64,000 bases of DNA from Clostridiales bacterium. Lineage in GTDB: Bacteria; Bacillota; Clostridia; Saccharofermentanales; Saccharofermentanaceae. Below are positions 18,207 through 27,515 of the stretch, piece after piece; the stretch's first letter is position 1; each line of letters starts with the position of its first letter. A program made the translations under genes and the position numbers. The notes beneath the pieces were generated by a model, which worked only from the letters and a program-made list of their open reading frames with translations, searched no databases and was not told the origin of the DNA. The DNA lies in NCBI GenBank assembly GCA_017962145.1, contig JAGCVX010000009.1, positions 1-64,000 of the forward strand, in the 5' to 3' direction.

Positions 18207-20537
18207 TTAAGTGTTGATCGACTTGACGATCATGGTGAAGTCCAGTGTCACCTGCTCAAGAAGCTCAGCATCGTCACAAGTCGCGATCACGGCAAAGTAT
18301 TCACCGTTAAGGTTCATGATGCATGCTGTACAGTCGATCGTAACGCTCGTATCGTCGATTCTTGTTAGCGAGTAGTTACGGATACGCATGTCTGTAAACT
18401 CTCTTACGATCGGAGTAACCGAAGTATATCCACCGAACTTATAGTCCGAAGCCAGTGTCTGCTCCACTGCCGTACATGCCGCCGTGATGGAATCCTGACC
18501 ACCCAGGCAGATGATACGGATGCCGCAGTTATCGTCCTTGGCACCATGGATCACCAGATCCAGGCAGTCCAGACCTGTATTGGTCTTATTCTCCTGTACC
18601 TGATCGATATCCGCCTGCTTATACATGAATGTAAAATGCGGCAGATAGCTGTAATCGTAGTATACGTAATTGGATGTCTTTTCGGTCAGTTCATCGAAAC
18701 TTGCAAGGATCGATGCAATCTGATCCCAGTCATCTTTGTTATACATGCCATCGCTGTCGAGCGCCATCACGCCGCAGCTGAGAAATACACCAGGATTCTC
18801 CAAAGACTCGGTCACGATGAACGTAATATCCTTCTTCATGCCATCCTTTTCGGCAGTTGCATCATAACGGAGCGAATAATTTCTACCATAGAAATTGTTC
18901 ACGTAGAAATAATCCTTACCGAATTCAAGATTCGTATATCCGAGCTGTTCTTCCATATAAGAACGGATCACGTCATCACTTACTGCAACAAAGTCATTCA
19001 AAGAAGAAAGTCTTGTATTGCCGTACTTGGAGATGAAATCAGAATATACCTGACACTGCTCATCACTACGTACAAACGTATAGATACCATTACTATTCTC
19101 GAAAGCATAGTCCGCGGGAACAGTAATACTGAAGTTACGGGATTCATCGGAATAAACCTTGAAGTCATCCACATCCGCTATAGCCGGATCCGCAAAGAGC
19201 GTCGTCTCCTGAGTTTGCTTTGTCGTAGACTTGGTAGAACGAGGTTTCTTCTTCGTCGTTTCTTCCGACTCATCAGTTACCCACTCATAGTTCTGGGAAA
19301 TATAGATACCAGTAGGGATCGCTGCGATCGCAAGAGTTGCCACACCAATCAGAACATAGGTCAGAGGCTTCTTCCAGATGCTCTTCTTTGCTTTCGGAGC
19401 AGCAACAGCAGCGGTCTGCTCTGTCTTTTGCTCAGTCGCACTCTGTCCTGCCAGAATCGAAGGCGAGATCACCTTATCCGGAGATTCCGGAAGATCAGCA
19501 GGCTCGTCCATCGCAACGGTCTTTCCGGCTACCATCGCATCCGGATTGTCATCGGGAGCAACATAGCCGGAAGGTTCTCTTCCGGTGATTGCAGCGGAGA
19601 AAGAACCCATATCCGGGAAACGGCCGGAAGCATTTACCGCCAGAGCCTTCATCAAAGCATCGTTAGCATATTGAGGCATCTGTACGCCAAGAGAGATCGG
19701 AGATGCCAGAGTATCCTCATGAACACGCTCGATCGCATCCGGCGGCATGACACCTGTAATGATCAGGTACATCGTCGCAGCCAGCGCATATTCGTCAGAC
19801 CACGGGCCCTGATTACCATGTTTTCTGTACTGTTCTTCAGGAGCAAAACCGTGCTTTAAGATGATGGACTTACTCTTTTCGGTATCGATCGCCATACGGG
19901 CAGCACCGAAGTCAAGAAGTCTCGTCGATCCGTTCTTCATTACGACGATATTATCCGGGCTGATGTCACGATGCAGCAGGTTGTGCGCATGTACATGAGC
20001 AAGAGAATCGATGATCGGAAGCAGAAGCTGCAGTGCTTCCTCAAAAGAAAGCTTACCGCCTCTTGTCTGCGTATACTTCATAAGATCAACACCGTCGATA
20101 TACTCCATAACGAAGTACGCGGTGTTGTTTTCACGGAAATAATCCTGAACCGTAACGATATTCGGTACGTCACGGAGCTTTGCAAGAAGACGGGCCTCAT
20201 CGAGGAACTTATCCGCGCCGGCGTCAAACTTAGGCTGTTCTTCCGGGGAACTTACCGTCATCGTGTATTTATCGGAATCACGAAGCGCGATTCCCGAAGG
20301 CAGGAACTCCTTAACGGCAACACTGATCTCCAGTGTCATGTCAAAAGCAAGATAGGTTACGCCGAAACCGCCGACACCGAGAACACGACCGGTCAGATAA
20401 CGACCGTTCAGGATCGTGCCGATCGGCAGAGCTACGAAAGGATGCTTGGCAGTCGCCAGATCATAACCGCAGTGCGGACAAGGTCCGTTGCCGTCATGAG
20501 TATTGAAACATCCATAACAAATCTTACTTGTATCCAT
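18207..20537 (-). CDS. Membrane Ser/Thr protein kinase with N-terminal zinc ribbon
   Basis: A 776-residue Hanks-type kinase. A zinc ribbon (C8, C11, C20, C23) precedes the kinase domain, about 45-320. The glycine loop G-V-G-G-F-G is near 54, the ATP lysine is K76, the catalytic loop H189-R190-D191 and the D-F-G motif 209-211. A juxtamembrane linker carries G-K-T-V-A-M with T340, then a membrane helix (about 391-413) and a ~360-residue outer domain of unknown fold. There are no PASTA repeats, so it is not a PrkC-type cell-wall kinase. It is the last gene of the operon with two PP2C phosphatases and two FHA proteins, which probably reverse and read its phosphorylation. Confidence 0.93.
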   Translation of the reverse strand: MDTSKICYGCFNTHDGNGPCPHCGYDLATAKHPFVALPIGTILNGRYLTGRVLGVGGFGVTYLAFDMTLEISVAVKEFLPSGIALRDSDKYTMTVSSPEEQPKFDAGADKFLDEARLLAKLRDVPNIVTVQDYFRENNTAYFVMEYIDGVDLMKYTQTRGGKLSFEEALQLLLPIIDSLAHVHAHNLLHRDISPDNIVVMKNGSTRLLDFGAARMAIDTEKSKSIILKHGFAPEEQYRKHGNQGPWSDEYALAATMYLIITGVMPPDAIERVHEDTLASPISLGVQMPQYANDALMKALAVNASGRFPDMGSFSAAITGREPSGYVAPDDNPDAMVAGKTVAMDEPADLPESPDKVISPSILAGQSATEQKTEQTAAVAAPKAKKSIWKKPLTYVLIGVATLAIAAIPTGIYISQNYEWVTDESEETTKKKPRSTKSTTKQTQETTLFADPAIADVDDFKVYSDESRNFSITVPADYAFENSNGIYTFVRSDEQCQVYSDFISKYGNTRLSSLNDFVAVSDDVIRSYMEEQLGYTNLEFGKDYFYVNNFYGRNYSLRYDATAEKDGMKKDITFIVTESLENPGVFLSCGVMALDSDGMYNKDDWDQIASILASFDELTEKTSNYVYYDYSYLPHFTFMYKQADIDQVQENKTNTGLDCLDLVIHGAKDDNCGIRIICLGGQDSITAACTAVEQTLASDYKFGGYTSVTPIVREFTDMRIRNYSLTRIDDTSVTIDCTACIMNLNGEYFAVIATCDDAELLEQVTLDFTMIVKSINT

Positions 20538-20541
20538 TCCT

Positions 20542-21249
20542 TCAACCTTCCAGTTTCAAATAAGTAATCAGAGAGAGGTTATCTCCCTTCAGATGGTCTC
20601 GCGCAACCGCACGAAGGATCATCTTCTGCGCCCAGTCCTTCGCATTATAGGACTTATGCAGATCGATAAGCATCTCTGTCTCATATACATGCTCCCAGAG
20701 TCCGTCGGAGCAGACAACGATGCCATCTCGTGATAGTATATCAAATTCACCACTATGTGGCTCGATATTTTCGATCTGGCCTACACAAACCAGTAGTCCG
20801 GTGCGGTCTTCCCGCTCACGGATCGCCTCATACGGGATCTCACCGCGCTCAAATTCACGATATACAGACGTATCGTCAACCGAATAATCAGCTAACCGTC
20901 CCTGTGAGAAATGGTAGATACGGGAATCTCCCACATTTGCCCAGCTGCAGTGACCGTCTTTGATCTGCAAAGCACATATCGTTGAGCCGGCTCTTCGCAG
21001 GTCGACGTTATCGAACTGCATCTCACGGAATTTCCGGTTTGCCGTCTTACATACCTCAACAGGTGCCTCTCCTTCCAGAAAGGCACCCATTGCGGTCTCA
21101 GATATGATCTTTGCGGCTTCATCCCCGCTGGGCATGCCGTTGAGTCCGTCACAGAAAACGATAAACAGTGAGTCATCATGTTCGACGACTGATATTACAT
21201 CGCAGTTTGGCTCATGGCCGCCCGGGTTGGTGTATGAATAATGATCCAT
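20542..21249 (-). CDS. PP2C-type protein phosphatase (soluble)
   Basis: A 235-residue PPM/PP2C-family phosphatase, expected to remove phosphate from Ser/Thr in a metal-dependent way. The metal-binding motif is D-G-L-N-G, a variant of the usual D-G-M-G-G, followed by V-G-D-S-R-I-Y and C-S-D-G-L-W motifs in the expected order. No membrane segment is present. It starts one base after the protease-FHA gene stop and lies 4 bases before the kinase gene, so it is a natural partner of the kinase. Confidence 0.9.
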   Translation of the reverse strand: MDHYSYTNPGGHEPNCDVISVVEHDDSLFIVFCDGLNGMPSGDEAAKIISETAMGAFLEGEAPVEVCKTANRKFREMQFDNVDLRRAGSTICALQIKDGHCSWANVGDSRIYHFSQGRLADYSVDDTSVYREFERGEIPYEAIREREDRTGLLVCVGQIENIEPHSGEFDILSRDGIVVCSDGLWEHVYETEMLIDLHKSYNAKDWAQKMILRAVARDHLKGDNLSLITYLKLEG

Positions 21250-21250
21250 C

Positions 21251-22606
21251 TTACTCTCTATCTACTCTGAATTCGTTCGTCTTATCAGCAAGTGCAAAAG
21301 TAGAACCAGGCAGGAGCTGCTCCGGAACACCCTTTGTCAGCTTACGGCCGTCACTTAAGTACGTACCATATGTGGAACCGTTATCTGTCAGTACGAAAGC
21401 CTTCGTTCTGGCGTCAAAATAGATCGAGCAGTGGTTGGAGCTGATACCAGGAGCATCTTCCGGGAACAGGATCGTGCAGGAGTTCGAGTCACGGCCGATC
21501 GTCATGGTCTGACCGGTAACCTCATACTTCTGGCCTGCATACTGACCCTTGGTGCAGTACAGGTAAGACTTCTTACCGTCATCCTGCTCACCAACCATTA
21601 CAACCTTCTTATTTCCGATGATAAAGAGGATCAGAAGAATGATCGCGCAAAGCAGAGCTGCGCCGGCAAAGATAAAGAACTTATTTCTGGTAGCAGTTAC
21701 TTCTGTTTCTGCTTCGTCTACTTCTTTGCTGTGCTTCTTATCAAACTTCTTCTGCTCTTCATCGATCTCATCCTGAATATCGTCCAGGTAATCCTTCGAC
21801 TTGATGTACTTGATACCATTCTCATCGAGAACGTCTGTGACCGCGTTGGAAATGATAGCGAAGTTAACGCTGTCGGTATCGTCTCTACCCAGAGTATTCA
21901 TACCGATAAAGAAACCGTTCGCATCAAAGAGCGGTCCACCGGAGTTACCGTGAGAGATAAAAGAGTCATGCTGGAGTGTCTTATACTCTTCACCAACCGG
22001 AATTACGTCAACCTTCGAGATAACACCACTGGAAACAGACTGGCTGGAGATGTCTCCTGTGAAGGAAGAGTCCAGCTTAACAGACTTATCCGGGTAACCG
22101 ATCGTTGTACACTTCTCACCAGTTGCTACGCTGGAAGAATCACGGATAACGACCGGATGACGATAGTCTACCGGCTCCGGGAGTTTGAGGATCGCCATAT
22201 CGAGCTTCGGATCAAACTGGTAGAAGATAACTTCCGGAACGACCTGCACACCATCTTCAAAAACAAGATGGATATCGAATCCCTCTTCCATAAACGGCTG
22301 AACAACGTGACCGTTTGTTACGAAATACTGAACCTTACCATCAAGATCGTCACCAACTGCATAAGAGGAACCCCATGCATACATCGTCTGATCTGCACTG
22401 ATACTCAGTACGAAAGCAACCGATTCCTGATTCTCTGTTGTTGTAAAGGAAGACTTCACATCGTCTGCCTGGAAGGACTTGGCTTTAACCTCATTCAGTT
22501 CTTCCTGGGCATCACGCCAAGGCTTAAACGATTGAAAAGCCATAAATCCCGATCCGCCGATCGCAAGGATCAACAGGATCATCACAATTCTTCTAACCCA
22601 CTTCAT
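21251..22606 (-). CDS. Transmembrane trypsin-like protease with C-terminal FHA domain
   Basis: A 451-residue protein with an unusual domain order. A membrane helix (about 6-26) leads into an extracytoplasmic HtrA/trypsin-like domain with a complete triad: H100 (T-N-G-H), D136 (L-D-M-A) and S222 (G-N-S-G-G-P). A lysine/acidic coiled segment (about 270-305) and a second helix (about 309-331) follow. A cytoplasmic FHA domain (about 350-450) has G-R at 371-372, S-S-N-H near 389-392 and N-G-S-T-Y-G-T at 409-415. No PDZ domain is seen. It sits in the kinase/phosphatase operon, so it could couple an outside proteolytic or sensory event to phospho-Thr binding inside. GGAGG precedes the ATG. Confidence 0.9.
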   Translation of the reverse strand: MKWVRRIVMILLILAIGGSGFMAFQSFKPWRDAQEELNEVKAKSFQADDVKSSFTTTENQESVAFVLSISADQTMYAWGSSYAVGDDLDGKVQYFVTNGHVVQPFMEEGFDIHLVFEDGVQVVPEVIFYQFDPKLDMAILKLPEPVDYRHPVVIRDSSSVATGEKCTTIGYPDKSVKLDSSFTGDISSQSVSSGVISKVDVIPVGEEYKTLQHDSFISHGNSGGPLFDANGFFIGMNTLGRDDTDSVNFAIISNAVTDVLDENGIKYIKSKDYLDDIQDEIDEEQKKFDKKHSKEVDEAETEVTATRNKFFIFAGAALLCAIILLILFIIGNKKVVMVGEQDDGKKSYLYCTKGQYAGQKYEVTGQTMTIGRDSNSCTILFPEDAPGISSNHCSIYFDARTKAFVLTDNGSTYGTYLSDGRKLTKGVPEQLLPGSTFALADKTNEFRVDRE

Positions 22607-22607
22607 T

Positions 22608-23564
22608 TCAAATACCTCCTCTTATATCATGCACAGCAAAAACGATCGCCGTGTAGTTATCCTGATAGTTTTTGTTCTTACGCATGATACCTTGTTCGAG
22701 AAGTTCCGCGCATCGGGAAGGTCCCATGCTCATCGCTTCACGAATCTCCTCAAATGAAAGCGTATCACTGATACCGTCAGAACACAACAAATAAATATCA
22801 TTATCCTCGACCTGCCACGGGTCGATCGAATAATCCGGGTTGGCGTGTTTTCCGCCCATATACTCGGTCAGAGCCGGTGCATCACGGTGTGTCAGCGCCT
22901 GATCGATTGAAAGCGCACCCTCCGCAACACGCATCAGAAGCGAATTTCCATACTCCTGGCGCTGGTTCATCGCATAGATACGTCCGTTTCGAAGGAGCAG
23001 CAGATCGCTGTCACCAACGGAAGCAAACCAGAGTTTATCGCCTTTAAGATACGTGATAATGACCGTCGTGCCGCCACGACCGAAGTATTCACTATAGATC
23101 TCGGCAGAAAGAGAGTCCAGGATCCAGCCGTTTTTCAGTTCATCGAAAGAATACGGGAATTCCTTGATGATATCGGAAACCAGCTTATTTGAGATCGTCG
23201 CACCGGAATCCAGGCCGCCCATACCGTCACAAAGCACGGCCAGAAAGCCCTTGTCTTTCCATTTTGAACTCGGAGAGAATCCGAAAGCATCCTGCTGTTC
23301 TTCTCTCTCTCCTGTTCCCTGGCAGTTGCCGATCTCAATCGAAAAACGACCATTATCCATAGGTTTTCCGGAAGACGGAGACGGAGCGGATGCTTCGCCT
23401 TTCGTTTCCGAATTTCCGCCCTTCTTCTTGTGAAATACAAAAATATCCAGCAACACTAAGATCAGCATTAACAGGATGCACGCCAGATAGATGTAGCGCA
23501 TCCTGAAAAGAATATTTTTGAACATCTCAAAGTTTACTCGCTGTAGCGCAAATCGATTTACCAT
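22608..23564 (-). CDS. Membrane-anchored PP2C-type phosphatase
   Basis: A 318-residue protein with one N-terminal membrane helix (about 27-48), a basic then Ser/Pro-rich linker and a cytoplasmic PP2C domain from about 73. Canonical metal motifs D-G-M-G-G, V-G-D-S-D and C-S-D-G-I-S-D are present. Its ATG overlaps the end of the upstream FHA gene, implying coupled translation. A second methionine 13 codons on is a possible alternative start. Having two PP2C enzymes, one membrane-bound and one soluble, beside one kinase suggests two separate dephosphorylation sites. Confidence 0.9.
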   Translation of the reverse strand: MVNRFALQRVNFEMFKNILFRMRYIYLACILLMLILVLLDIFVFHKKKGGNSETKGEASAPSPSSGKPMDNGRFSIEIGNCQGTGEREEQQDAFGFSPSSKWKDKGFLAVLCDGMGGLDSGATISNKLVSDIIKEFPYSFDELKNGWILDSLSAEIYSEYFGRGGTTVIITYLKGDKLWFASVGDSDLLLLRNGRIYAMNQRQEYGNSLLMRVAEGALSIDQALTHRDAPALTEYMGGKHANPDYSIDPWQVEDNDIYLLCSDGISDTLSFEEIREAMSMGPSRCAELLEQGIMRKNKNYQDNYTAIVFAVHDIRGGI

Positions 23565-25174
23565 GAAAACTTCTCACTACATACAGGAATAAACAGAAGA
23601 CGGGTCTGACCGATACCGATCACATCATACAGGTTCAGGTTATATTCCTGATTGATGAAAATGCCGTTTACGGAAACCTTCTTATCCGAGCTGGCTGGAG
23701 CAATGCTGTAGATCATGCGGTCTTTATCATACTTCAGATTTGCATGCGGACTTCTGGATACCGTGATATCACGATGAAGCGCGATCTCATAATTCTTCTG
23801 ACGTCCGATAACTGCGGATGTCTCGGAGAATACGAAGCTGGCACCTGTCATCGGACCATCGATGCAAACGAGGAACGCACGGGCATGCATTCTCGGAATA
23901 TAATCCATATCGGATTCCGTCATCGCAACGGTCGCATTCGGATCAGCCGGCTTCGGCTCAGGCTTATAATCTTCCGGTACATCGAGGATCGGCGGCGGTG
24001 CCGGAACAAACGGAGATACCGGCGGTGGTGTCAGGATATCGCCGCTCTGCTTCTGTCCTCTTGCTTCCGGATCCAGAATATTTTCAGCTTCGATACGAGC
24101 TTCATCCTGAAGGAAGTTTCTTGTTTCAGTCTCATCAAGCGGTACAGCAACACCCGGAACGCTTGATACAGTTTCTTCTGCCGGAGACTCTGCAGGAGCC
24201 TCGACAGGAGTTTCAACAGGGAATGTCTCAGCAACGACCGGCTTCGGATCGAGGTCGATCGGCGGCGGTGCCGGAATCGGATCCGGAGAGATCGGAAGCG
24301 GTCCACCCGGCATCGGAGCAGGTCCACCTGCCATCGGCATAGGCATCGGGCCGCCCGGCATCATACCCGGCATAGGTCCACCCGGGAAACCAAATGCAGC
24401 GAATGCAGCCGCTTCAGCCTGACCAGGTTGTGCGGATGTAGAAGCATCACCACCCTCGTTCGGTACAGGGAATGTTGCACCGATATCATTCGGGATCGGC
24501 TTCGGGTTCTCCGTAACACCGAGACCTGTAACGCCATAAGGATAAGTATCAATTTCAATCTGCTCAGTAAGAACACGTTCCGGTTCTTCGGATACGCCAT
24601 TGTATGGAATTTCCGCGGAAACATCCGGATGCACTTCTTCCTGCGGGATCGCAGAAGTTTCAACCGGAGCCTGAGGAATAAACGAAGAAACAGGTTCAAC
24701 CTGAGGTACTTCTACTTCAGGTACTGCAGGAATTTCAGGAACTGCCGGTGCTTCAGGAACAGCTGTTTCAACCGGCATTACCGGAGCAACAGGCTCAACA
24801 GGCATGACCGGAACTTCAGCTACAGCTGGTACAACAGGTGCTACCGGTGCAGCAGGTGCACTAGCCATCGACGGAAGTCCGGACGGAGCATCCGTGCTAA
24901 ACGGAGCCGGCTGGCTTTCGGAAATCGCTACGGTCTTATTGATCGGAGTAACATTCTCTTCGAAATTCTCGATCGCTACAGTTTTACTGATCTGAGGTTC
25001 TGTTTCCATCCCTTCGATCGCGACTGTCTTACCACAAGAAGGTTTCGGGATCTCCATATTCGGAGGTGCCACCGGCGGCGTAACGGCTCTTGGGCGGCTG
25101 CTTATCTGATTACAATACGGGCAACTGCTGTTGCGGTTCTCATCGTAAAAATGTCCTCTTTCACACTGAATCAT
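23558..25174 (-). CDS. FHA-domain scaffold protein with zinc-ribbon-like N-terminus
   Basis: A 538-residue soluble protein, first gene of the kinase operon. The N-terminus has a short Cys motif (C4, C18, C21 plus His). Three K-T-V-A-I motifs follow (T50, T65, T81), and N-A-T-V-A-M has T415. A long Pro/Val/Ala/Glu-rich and Gly/Met/Pro-rich linker spans about 90-410. The C-terminal FHA domain (about 435-530) has G-R-Q, V-S-R-S-P-H-A and V-N-G-I-F-I. The start ATG 25174 lies 6 bases after GAGGTG; an upstream GTG is less likely. A phospho-threonine adaptor, and probably a kinase substrate, is the inferred role. Confidence 0.85.
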   Translation of the reverse strand: MIQCERGHFYDENRNSSCPYCNQISSRPRAVTPPVAPPNMEIPKPSCGKTVAIEGMETEPQISKTVAIENFEENVTPINKTVAISESQPAPFSTDAPSGLPSMASAPAAPVAPVVPAVAEVPVMPVEPVAPVMPVETAVPEAPAVPEIPAVPEVEVPQVEPVSSFIPQAPVETSAIPQEEVHPDVSAEIPYNGVSEEPERVLTEQIEIDTYPYGVTGLGVTENPKPIPNDIGATFPVPNEGGDASTSAQPGQAEAAAFAAFGFPGGPMPGMMPGGPMPMPMAGGPAPMPGGPLPISPDPIPAPPPIDLDPKPVVAETFPVETPVEAPAESPAEETVSSVPGVAVPLDETETRNFLQDEARIEAENILDPEARGQKQSGDILTPPPVSPFVPAPPPILDVPEDYKPEPKPADPNATVAMTESDMDYIPRMHARAFLVCIDGPMTGASFVFSETSAVIGRQKNYEIALHRDITVSRSPHANLKYDKDRMIYSIAPASSDKKVSVNGIFINQEYNLNLYDVIGIGQTRLLFIPVCSEKFSW

Positions 25175-25212
25175 ATGGTGCACCTCGTAATCGAAATATC
25201 AGAATATGTTAT

Positions 25213-25242
25213 ATTTTAGCCTATTTGGGGCAAATTGTACAA
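25213..25242 (-). promoter_or_regulatory. Promoter of the kinase/FHA operon
   Basis: On the minus strand TTGTAC (25242-25237) and TAAAAT (25218-25213) are 18 bases apart, in an AT-rich gap upstream of the FHA gene. Confidence 0.55.
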
Positions 25243-25308
25243 TAAACATGACAATTTATTAGACGAAACTGAATTAGAATTTGTTGCAAAATCAGAAAGA
25301 AAAGTAGA

Positions 25309-26187
25309 TCAATGGTTCCGTTCGATCAGCTTCTGGATCGATTTCCAGGTCAGATGAGTCGACAGAAAACTTACGAAACCATAGGAAAACAGAAGGTATA
25401 GAAGCGTCGCGATACCGTATCCGGCCTGCTTTAATGTGATCATCAAGGTAAACGGGATGACCGCATAAAGCACGAGCTCAAGGAGAAAGATACCCATCGA
25501 AGCCGGAAAATTGGAAACAGTAAGGATCGCCGCATTCTTGATCACTTCTTTGAACTTCAGTTCCACACAGGCAATAAGCGGATAAACATAGATCTGCATA
25601 CAGATCCAGAAGACCAGAAGGCAGGTAAAAAAGCCACGGGCGATCGTAGACACATAGCCGAGCTTGGCCTGCTGATAGTAACCGATATTATAAAGAAGGA
25701 TAAATGTGATCAGGATAGAAAGAAGGCTCATACCTAAAGAGACCTTCCAGTTTTCCTTCAAAGACTTTTTGAAATCACTCTTGAAATTCGCATCCCCACG
25801 GATGAGATTGCGGAAATAATAAGAGATCGCGGTGTAGATCGGTCCGTTGACGATGGTCATAAAGCCGATCATCATCATCGAAGAAAACATCGTCATAAGG
25901 AAATACAGGTTTTCAACTGCCTCGTCTGTCGCACTTTCCGCGGTTACGATACCGGAAGAAATGAGAGTATCCTTCAACGTATCAGGAAGGAAGAACGAAA
26001 AGATCATCGGGAAAACAAGCATAACGATCATCAACGAAAGAACCATAGACAGAATGTTACTTAACAAAAGCACTCCATTGCAGGCACAAACACGGCTCCA
26101 GTTGGATCCGTAACTTCTGAAGAAACCGTTTACTTTGGTTTTCTTTTCTGTATCGTCAATCTGATAGGTTCTCAGTTTGAAGTCCAT
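25309..26187 (-). CDS. Multi-pass membrane protein, DUF624/YesL-like
   Basis: A 292-residue integral membrane protein with about six hydrophobic segments (near 40-65, 95-120, 150-170, 185-210, 230-250, 255-280). The N-terminal R-S-Y-G-S-N-W-S-R motif and a soluble loop after the second helix are reminiscent of DUF624-type proteins; the match is tentative. Its start overlaps the end of trmFO by 16 bases, so it is the last gene of the topA-trmFO unit and not part of the kinase operon that begins 125 bases on. Function unknown. Confidence 0.7.
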   Translation of the reverse strand: MDFKLRTYQIDDTEKKTKVNGFFRSYGSNWSRVCACNGVLLLSNILSMVLSLMIVMLVFPMIFSFFLPDTLKDTLISSGIVTAESATDEAVENLYFLMTMFSSMMMIGFMTIVNGPIYTAISYYFRNLIRGDANFKSDFKKSLKENWKVSLGMSLLSILITFILLYNIGYYQQAKLGYVSTIARGFFTCLLVFWICMQIYVYPLIACVELKFKEVIKNAAILTVSNFPASMGIFLLELVLYAVIPFTLMITLKQAGYGIATLLYLLFSYGFVSFLSTHLTWKSIQKLIERNH

Positions 26188-27509
26188 AACAAACTCATCT
26201 CATCCTTATTCTTTGTAATTTCTTCGATGGCTCTTGCCGCATAAGCAAGATTCTTATCCTTCTTCTTCCCTTTTACCTTATATCCGAGAGGCTCGATCAG
26301 GCCGAAATTCGCGTTCATCGGAACAAAATGCTTTACATTCGGATCGGAAACATAATGCGACATCGCACCGATCATGGTACGGGGCGAGAACTCAACGGGG
26401 CTTTCTTTGCCAATCGCATAAAGTGAAGCATAATATCCGGCAAGATATCCGGAAGCCGTCGACTCGATATATCCTTCAACACCGGTGATCTGGCCGGCAA
26501 AGAAGATCCTCGGCTCTGATCTCATCTGATAAAAACAGTTCAGGAGCTTCGGAGATTCGATATATGTATTTCTGTGCATGACGCCGTAGCGAGAAAATTC
26601 TGCGTTCTGAAGACCCGGGATCATGGAGAATACACGTTTTTGCTCCGGAAACTTCAATCTTGTCTGAAATCCGACGATGTTATAGATCGAAGCCATACGG
26701 TCATCCTGACGAAGCTGGACACATGCATACGGCTCTTCACCTGTTCTCGGATCGATCAGGCCGACCGGTTTTAATGGTCCAAAACGCATCGTATCAAAGC
26801 CGCGCTTGGCCATCGTCTCGATCGGCATACAGCCTTCAAATACCGTTTCTTTATCGAATCCCTTTACATCGGCAAGTTCAGCTGATACCAGAGCATCGTA
26901 GAAGTTTTTGTATTCTTCTTCATTCATCGGGCAGTTGAGATAGTCATCTCCGCCTCTTCCGTAACGAGACATGGCAAAACAGATCGATCGGTCGATGCTG
27001 TTTTCCATCACGATCGGGGCTGCGGCGTCGAAAAAATGCATATCCTGATGTCCGGTAAGATTCATGATCGCATCGTAAAGATCACCGTCAGTAAGCGGTC
27101 CGGTCGCGATGACAACGGTTCCTTCCTTCGGAATCTCCTTGATCTCGTCATATACAACTTCGATATTGGGATCTTTAAGGATCTTATCGGTAATGAATCC
27201 GGAAAACTCTTCACGATCAACAGCCAGCGCGCCACCTGCAGGAACCGCAGACTTGTCGGCTGCTTCCATGATCAGTGATCCAAGAATACGAAGCTCTTCT
27301 TTAAGAAGACCGACTCCGTTTTCCAGCTGATTTGAACGCAGAGAGTTACTGCATACCAGTTCGGCAAATGTATCCGCGTGATGTGCCGGGCTCTTTCTGA
27401 CCGGTTTCATCTCGTAAAGCCGGACTTTCAGACCAAGGCGAGATGCCTGGTAAGCCGCCTCCGATCCTGCCAGTCCTGCTCCGACTATGGTAATATCCGG
27501 TTCAAACAT
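26172..27509 (-). CDS. trmFO: Folate-dependent tRNA (uracil-54-C5)-methyltransferase
   Basis: A 445-residue TrmFO/Gid, the FAD enzyme that makes ribothymidine at tRNA position 54 with methylenetetrahydrofolate. The FAD loop G-A-G-L-A-G-S-E lies near residues 10-17, followed by the family S-P-A-H-H-x-D-x-F-A-E-L-V-C-S-N-S-L-R stretch. GAGGAG, overlapping the end of topA, provides the ribosome site. Adjacent topA and trmFO are common in Firmicutes. Confidence 0.96.
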   Translation of the reverse strand: MFEPDITIVGAGLAGSEAAYQASRLGLKVRLYEMKPVRKSPAHHADTFAELVCSNSLRSNQLENGVGLLKEELRILGSLIMEAADKSAVPAGGALAVDREEFSGFITDKILKDPNIEVVYDEIKEIPKEGTVVIATGPLTDGDLYDAIMNLTGHQDMHFFDAAAPIVMENSIDRSICFAMSRYGRGGDDYLNCPMNEEEYKNFYDALVSAELADVKGFDKETVFEGCMPIETMAKRGFDTMRFGPLKPVGLIDPRTGEEPYACVQLRQDDRMASIYNIVGFQTRLKFPEQKRVFSMIPGLQNAEFSRYGVMHRNTYIESPKLLNCFYQMRSEPRIFFAGQITGVEGYIESTASGYLAGYYASLYAIGKESPVEFSPRTMIGAMSHYVSDPNVKHFVPMNANFGLIEPLGYKVKGKKKDKNLAYAARAIEEITKNKDEMSLLWTSN

Positions 27510-27515
27510 TTGGGC

